The notes under the pieces are model-generated. The model ran no database searches. It was not told the DNA's origin and saw only the letters and a list, made by a program, of their open reading frames with translations. Source: an uncultured Bacteroidales bacterium (GTDB lineage Bacteria > Bacteroidota > Bacteroidia > Bacteroidales > Bacteroidaceae). From it: DNA of 64,000 nt. This document shows positions 61,617 through 64,000 of this stretch, piece by piece (position 1 is the stretch's first letter; each line of letters starts with the position of its first letter). The position numbers and the translations under genes are program-made. Location: contig CACZCZ010000007.1 in assembly GCA_902779845.1 (NCBI GenBank), positions 20,675 to 84,674 of the forward strand. Reading direction: 5' to 3'.

Positions 61617-63053
61617 ATGACCCACTATCTTGCCGTTGACCTCGGCGCCACCAGCGGCCGCACGGTCATCGCCTCCTTTGATGGCGAGCGCGTAACCATG
61701 CGCGAATTCACCCGCTTTGAGAATCCTCAACTGCCGCTTGCTGGCCATATCTTTTGGGATTTGCCACACCTCTACAATGAGATATTGCGCGCTCTAAGGC
61801 TGGTAAAAACCGAAGGCCTTCAACTCCAGAGCATCGGCATAGACACCTGGGGCTGTGATTTCGCCTTCTTCGACAAAAGCGGACAGCTGCTGGGACTCCC
61901 ATACTGCTACCGCGACCCGCACACAGACGGCACGATGAAACACTACTTCACCGAGCAGATGCCGCAACATGAGGTCTATGAGCGCACGGGCATCCAGTTT
62001 ATGCCCTTCAACTCACTCTTCCAGCTCGACACGCTACACCGCGCTGGCAGCACAACCCTTGCAAACGCCAGCAAAATCCTCTTCATCCCCGATGCCCTCA
62101 TCTATATGCTCACCGGTGAAGCCGTCTGCGAATACACGGTGGCTTCCACATCGCAGATGCTCAATCCCAACACAGGAGACCTTGACACAAAACTGTTACA
62201 GACCCTCGGTCTCACACGCAACCACTTCGGACGCCTGGTGCAACCCGGCGAGCGCGCAGGAGTACTCACACCACAGGTGCAGGCTGCTACAGGGCTCGCC
62301 GCCATCCCCATCGTAGCCGTAGCTTCCCATGACACCGCCTCCGCCGTCGCTGCCGTGCCCGCCGAGGATGCCAACTTCGCCTATCTCAGCTGCGGCACAT
62401 GGAGCCTTTTGGGCGTGGAATCCCCTACCCCAATCATCAACAAGGACAGCTACGCCAACAACTTCACCAACGAAGGCGGCCTTGACCACACCACCCGCTT
62501 CCTCAAGAACATCACAGGGCTCTGGATTTTCGAGCAATGCCGAAAGGAGTGGACTGTAAGTAACGAAGGGGTCAAGAGTGGGAAATATGTTGTACCCTCA
62601 GACGTCAACGAGCTGAACGCCCTCTCCCTCACCTCCACCTGCGATAGTCTCATCGCACCCGACGATCCACGCTTTGCACACCCCGCCTCCATGACCGCCG
62701 CTATATGCGACTACATGACAGAGACCGGACAGCTGCAGCCCGAGTCACCCGCCGACTACGTCCGCGTCATCTTCCGCTCACTGGCTGCCAGATATGCCGA
62801 GGTTATCAACATCCTACGCGACCTTACCGATGTCGATATCCGGCGCCTTCATGTCATCGGAGGTGGTTCTCGCAATGAATACCTCATGCAGTTCACGGCC
62901 AACGCCCTTGGCATCCCCGTCATTGCAGGACCGCAGGAAGGCACAGCCCTCGGCAATGCCCTTGTGCAAGTTCGCGCCCAAGGCCTCGTCAAGACACTCG
63001 CCGAGATGCGAGCCATCATCAAGAAAAGCATTGTACTAAATACTTATGAATAG
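61617..63053 (+). CDS. rhaB: Rhamnulokinase
   Basis: RhaB phosphorylates L-rhamnulose to the 1-phosphate, between RhaA and RhaD. 478 residues of the FGGY kinase fold: LAVDLGATSGRTVIASFDG (N-terminal phosphate loop), SIGIDTWGCDFAFFDKSG (catalytic Asp region), YCYRDPHTDGT, VASHDTASAVAAVPA, LSCGTWSLLG, and LHVIGGGSRNEYLMQFTANALGIPV (adenosine motif). AlphaDxWGCDF and the GTWSLLG are typical of rhamnulokinases. The nudix gene overlaps its 3' end by 8 bases. Confidence 0.95.
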   Translation: MTHYLAVDLGATSGRTVIASFDGERVTMREFTRFENPQLPLAGHIFWDLPHLYNEILRALRLVKTEGLQLQSIGIDTWGCDFAFFDKSGQLLGLPYCYRDPHTDGTMKHYFTEQMPQHEVYERTGIQFMPFNSLFQLDTLHRAGSTTLANASKILFIPDALIYMLTGEAVCEYTVASTSQMLNPNTGDLDTKLLQTLGLTRNHFGRLVQPGERAGVLTPQVQAATGLAAIPIVAVASHDTASAVAAVPAEDANFAYLSCGTWSLLGVESPTPIINKDSYANNFTNEGGLDHTTRFLKNITGLWIFEQCRKEWTVSNEGVKSGKYVVPSDVNELNALSLTSTCDSLIAPDDPRFAHPASMTAAICDYMTETGQLQPESPADYVRVIFRSLAARYAEVINILRDLTDVDIRRLHVIGGGSRNEYLMQFTANALGIPVIAGPQEGTALGNALVQVRAQGLVKTLAEMRAIIKKSIVLNTYE

Positions 63054-63663
63054 TCATAACTCCAAAGAAGCCACGCCCACCCTCACCGGGAGGGCGGAGG
63101 GAGAGTCTTCCATGGACTGGAAGACCCTGAAGAGCGAATACATCTTCAAACGCCCTTGGCTCACCGCCCGCCGCGACACATGCCAACTGCCTGACGGCCG
63201 CATCAACGATGAATACTATGTACTGGAATATCCCACATGGGTGCATGTTGTCGCCGTAACCAAAGATGGTGAGATGGTAATCATTCGACAATACCGCCAC
63301 GGCCTTGGCCGCACATGCTTCGAGATTGTGGCAGGCTGTGTCGAAGAAGGCGAAGACCCCTTGGAGGCAGCAAAGCGCGAACTCCTGGAAGAAACCGGCT
63401 ACTCCGGTGGCGAATGGCATGAGGCAATGCAGTTTTCCTGCAACGCCAGTACCATGAACAACATCACCCACAGCTACGTAGCCGTAGGTGTTGAGAAGAC
63501 TGCCGACCAGCACTTGGATGCAACAGAGGACATTGAGATCCATGCCTTCTCACTGGAGAAGGTAAAGGAGATGCTCCTTAACGGCGAATTCATGCAAGCC
63601 TCCATGCTTGCCGCACTCTACAAATTTTTCTCCTTTCAATCATATACGTCCTCGAGTTCCTGA
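63046..63663 (+). CDS. Nudix hydrolase (ADP-ribose pyrophosphatase-like)
   Basis: The Nudix box GCVEEGEDPLEAAKRELLEE followed by TGY is complete, with upstream VVAVTKDGEMVIIRQYRHG and downstream MNNITHSYVAVGVEK. This is the ADP-ribose/sugar-nucleotide group. The frame starts at ATG 63046, inside the end of rhaB; residues 9-21 (ATPTLTGRAEGES) come from GC-palindrome copy 14. The alternative start ATG 63112 (MDWKTLKSEYIFKRPW) is where family similarity begins. Either may be used; the upstream one couples translation to rhaB. Confidence 0.88.
   Translation: MNSHNSKEATPTLTGRAEGESSMDWKTLKSEYIFKRPWLTARRDTCQLPDGRINDEYYVLEYPTWVHVVAVTKDGEMVIIRQYRHGLGRTCFEIVAGCVEEGEDPLEAAKRELLEETGYSGGEWHEAMQFSCNASTMNNITHSYVAVGVEKTADQHLDATEDIEIHAFSLEKVKEMLLNGEFMQASMLAALYKFFSFQSYTSSSS
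63075..63107 (-). repeat. GC-palindrome element copy 14 (5' end of nudix gene)
   Basis: CGCCCACCCTCACCGGGAGG core and GCGGAGGGAGAGTC flank. Unpaired. Read as TPTLTGRAEGES. Confidence 0.83.
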
Positions 63664-63785
63664 AATACAGGATATGCTTCTGAACCTTCAGGTCGTCTAA
63701 CCAACTGTCTATACAACGAAACGATTTCGTATATTAACAGCTTTCGTATCAGTCCTACTTCTAAAATCTTGCTCACATAGCAGAC
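63664..63785. other. Gene-free spacer before the 5S region
   Basis: No open frame of note, no hairpin with a T-run; nothing recognised. Confidence 0.4.
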
Positions 63786-63790
63786 TCATC

Positions 63791-63854
63791 AGAACTGGGG
63801 AATGGTAGCGCATAGTAACGAATTACCACTCCCCGTGGGAGAGTAGGTGCCTGC
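63791..63854 (+). rRNA. Degenerate 5S rRNA-like 3' fragment (plus strand)
   Basis: CCCGTGGGAGAGTAGGT (63832-63848) is identical to the 3' part of the 5S rRNA on the other strand just to the right. The preceding AATGGTAG resembles its GATGGTA. The rest of a 5S molecule is not present. GGGGAATGGTA and TACCACTCCCC form a local hairpin. It is a remnant or an inverted copy, not a functional 5S gene. Confidence 0.55.
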
Positions 63855-63855
63855 T

Positions 63856-63907
63856 TTTACGAAGAGAGCCCCGACTCACATAGTGTGAATCGGGGCTTCT
63901 CGTAAAA
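63856..63907. terminator. Bidirectional terminator after the 5S rRNA gene
   Basis: AGCCCCGA (63867-63874) pairs with TCGGGGCT (63890-63897), extended outward by TTTTACGA and CGTAAAA. It lies immediately downstream of the minus-strand 5S gene, and the plus-strand fragment approaches from the other side. Confidence 0.85.
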
Positions 63908-63909
63908 GG

Positions 63910-64000
63910 GGCGGCTACCTACTCTCCCACGGGTGTGCAGTACCATCGGCGCAAGCGGGCTTAACTTCTCTGTTCGGGATGGGAAGAGGTGGAACCCCGC
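63910..64000 (-). rRNA. rrf: 5S ribosomal RNA, 3' part (continues beyond window)
   Basis: On the minus strand the sequence contains GAACAGAGAAGTTAAGCCC, GCGCCGATGGTACTGC and CCCGTGGGAGAGTAGGTAGC, the conserved loops of bacterial 5S rRNA. About 91 bases are in the window; the 5' end lies to the right. The rRNA operon therefore runs leftward into this region. Confidence 0.93.

Overview
The window looks like a chromosomal segment of a Bacteroidota bacterium, most likely a Prevotella-type member of the Bacteroidales. The reasons are promoters with the TAnnTTTG -7 box (several with a TTTG -33 box 20 bases upstream), the gene pairs lysS-gpsA and fur-purA, lipoprotein and outer-membrane families typical of the order (DUF4738, a DPP III-like lipoprotein, a large CarboxypepD-regulatory-like barrel protein), and core housekeeping genes. 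Most of the window has the same GC-rich codon use. One block, about 17.8-22.9 kb, is visibly AT-rich and holds defence genes.

Layout. 1-12 kb: the end of a GHL10 glycosidase and an aquaporin, then a leftward set with a DUF4738 lipoprotein, rfbC, rfbB and uvrA, a HAD phosphatase, pgi and a GH89 alpha-N-acetylglucosaminidase. 12-16.3 kb: gpsA and lysS leftward, rhaA rightward. 16.3-17.5 kb: two unusual inverted or tandem repeats and an HU-like protein. 17.8-22.9 kb: a defence island with an AAA ATPase/TOPRIM pair resembling PARIS, a truncated GIY-YIG gene, and McrBC. 23.1-24.5 kb: a REP-associated-type Y1 transposase with expanded internal repeats. 24.6-27 kb: an MFS sugar transporter, a Pmp3 peptide and rhaD. 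27-35.7 kb: a calcium-type P-ATPase, a long coiled-coil protein with a zinc hook but no ATPase heads, an AraC-type HTH protein, a DPP III-like peptidase and a HEAT-like alkylation-repair protein. 35.7-47 kb: fur-purA, a 978-residue outer-membrane protein, and the branched-chain operon leuA-leuC-leuD-cimA/leuA2 followed by an EamA transporter. 47-60.5 kb: M28 peptidase, GNAT, an AraC regulator, a GH-A clan glycosidase, a CDF transporter, hisS, and a TolC/HlyD/two-permease export operon. 60.5-64 kb: an AraC regulator divergent from rhaB-nudix, then the 3' end of a 5S rRNA on the minus strand.

Systems that stand out. (1) The leu operon is preceded by what reads as a complete ribosome-mediated attenuator: promoter, 26-residue leader peptide rich in Ile/Leu/Val, a 10-bp perfect antiterminator and an intrinsic terminator. 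(2) Fourteen copies of a GC-rich palindromic element (core CCCTCCCT..AGGGAGGG with one GACTCTCCCC flank) lie between and inside genes. Many are read in frame as peptide inserts (uvrA x4, cimA x3, rfbB, HAD gene, leuD tail, nudix N-terminus). Twelve copies form six inverted pairs, all with the same polarity; one pair brackets a DUF559 nuclease remnant. (3) rhaA and rhaB, 46 kb apart, share an operator of two direct half-sites 21 bp apart, at the same 37-bp distance from the -7 box; an AraC regulator sits beside rhaB. (4) Short AT-rich tandem repeats recur at gene borders and have been recruited into start codons, stop codons, a signal peptide and a stretch of HisS.
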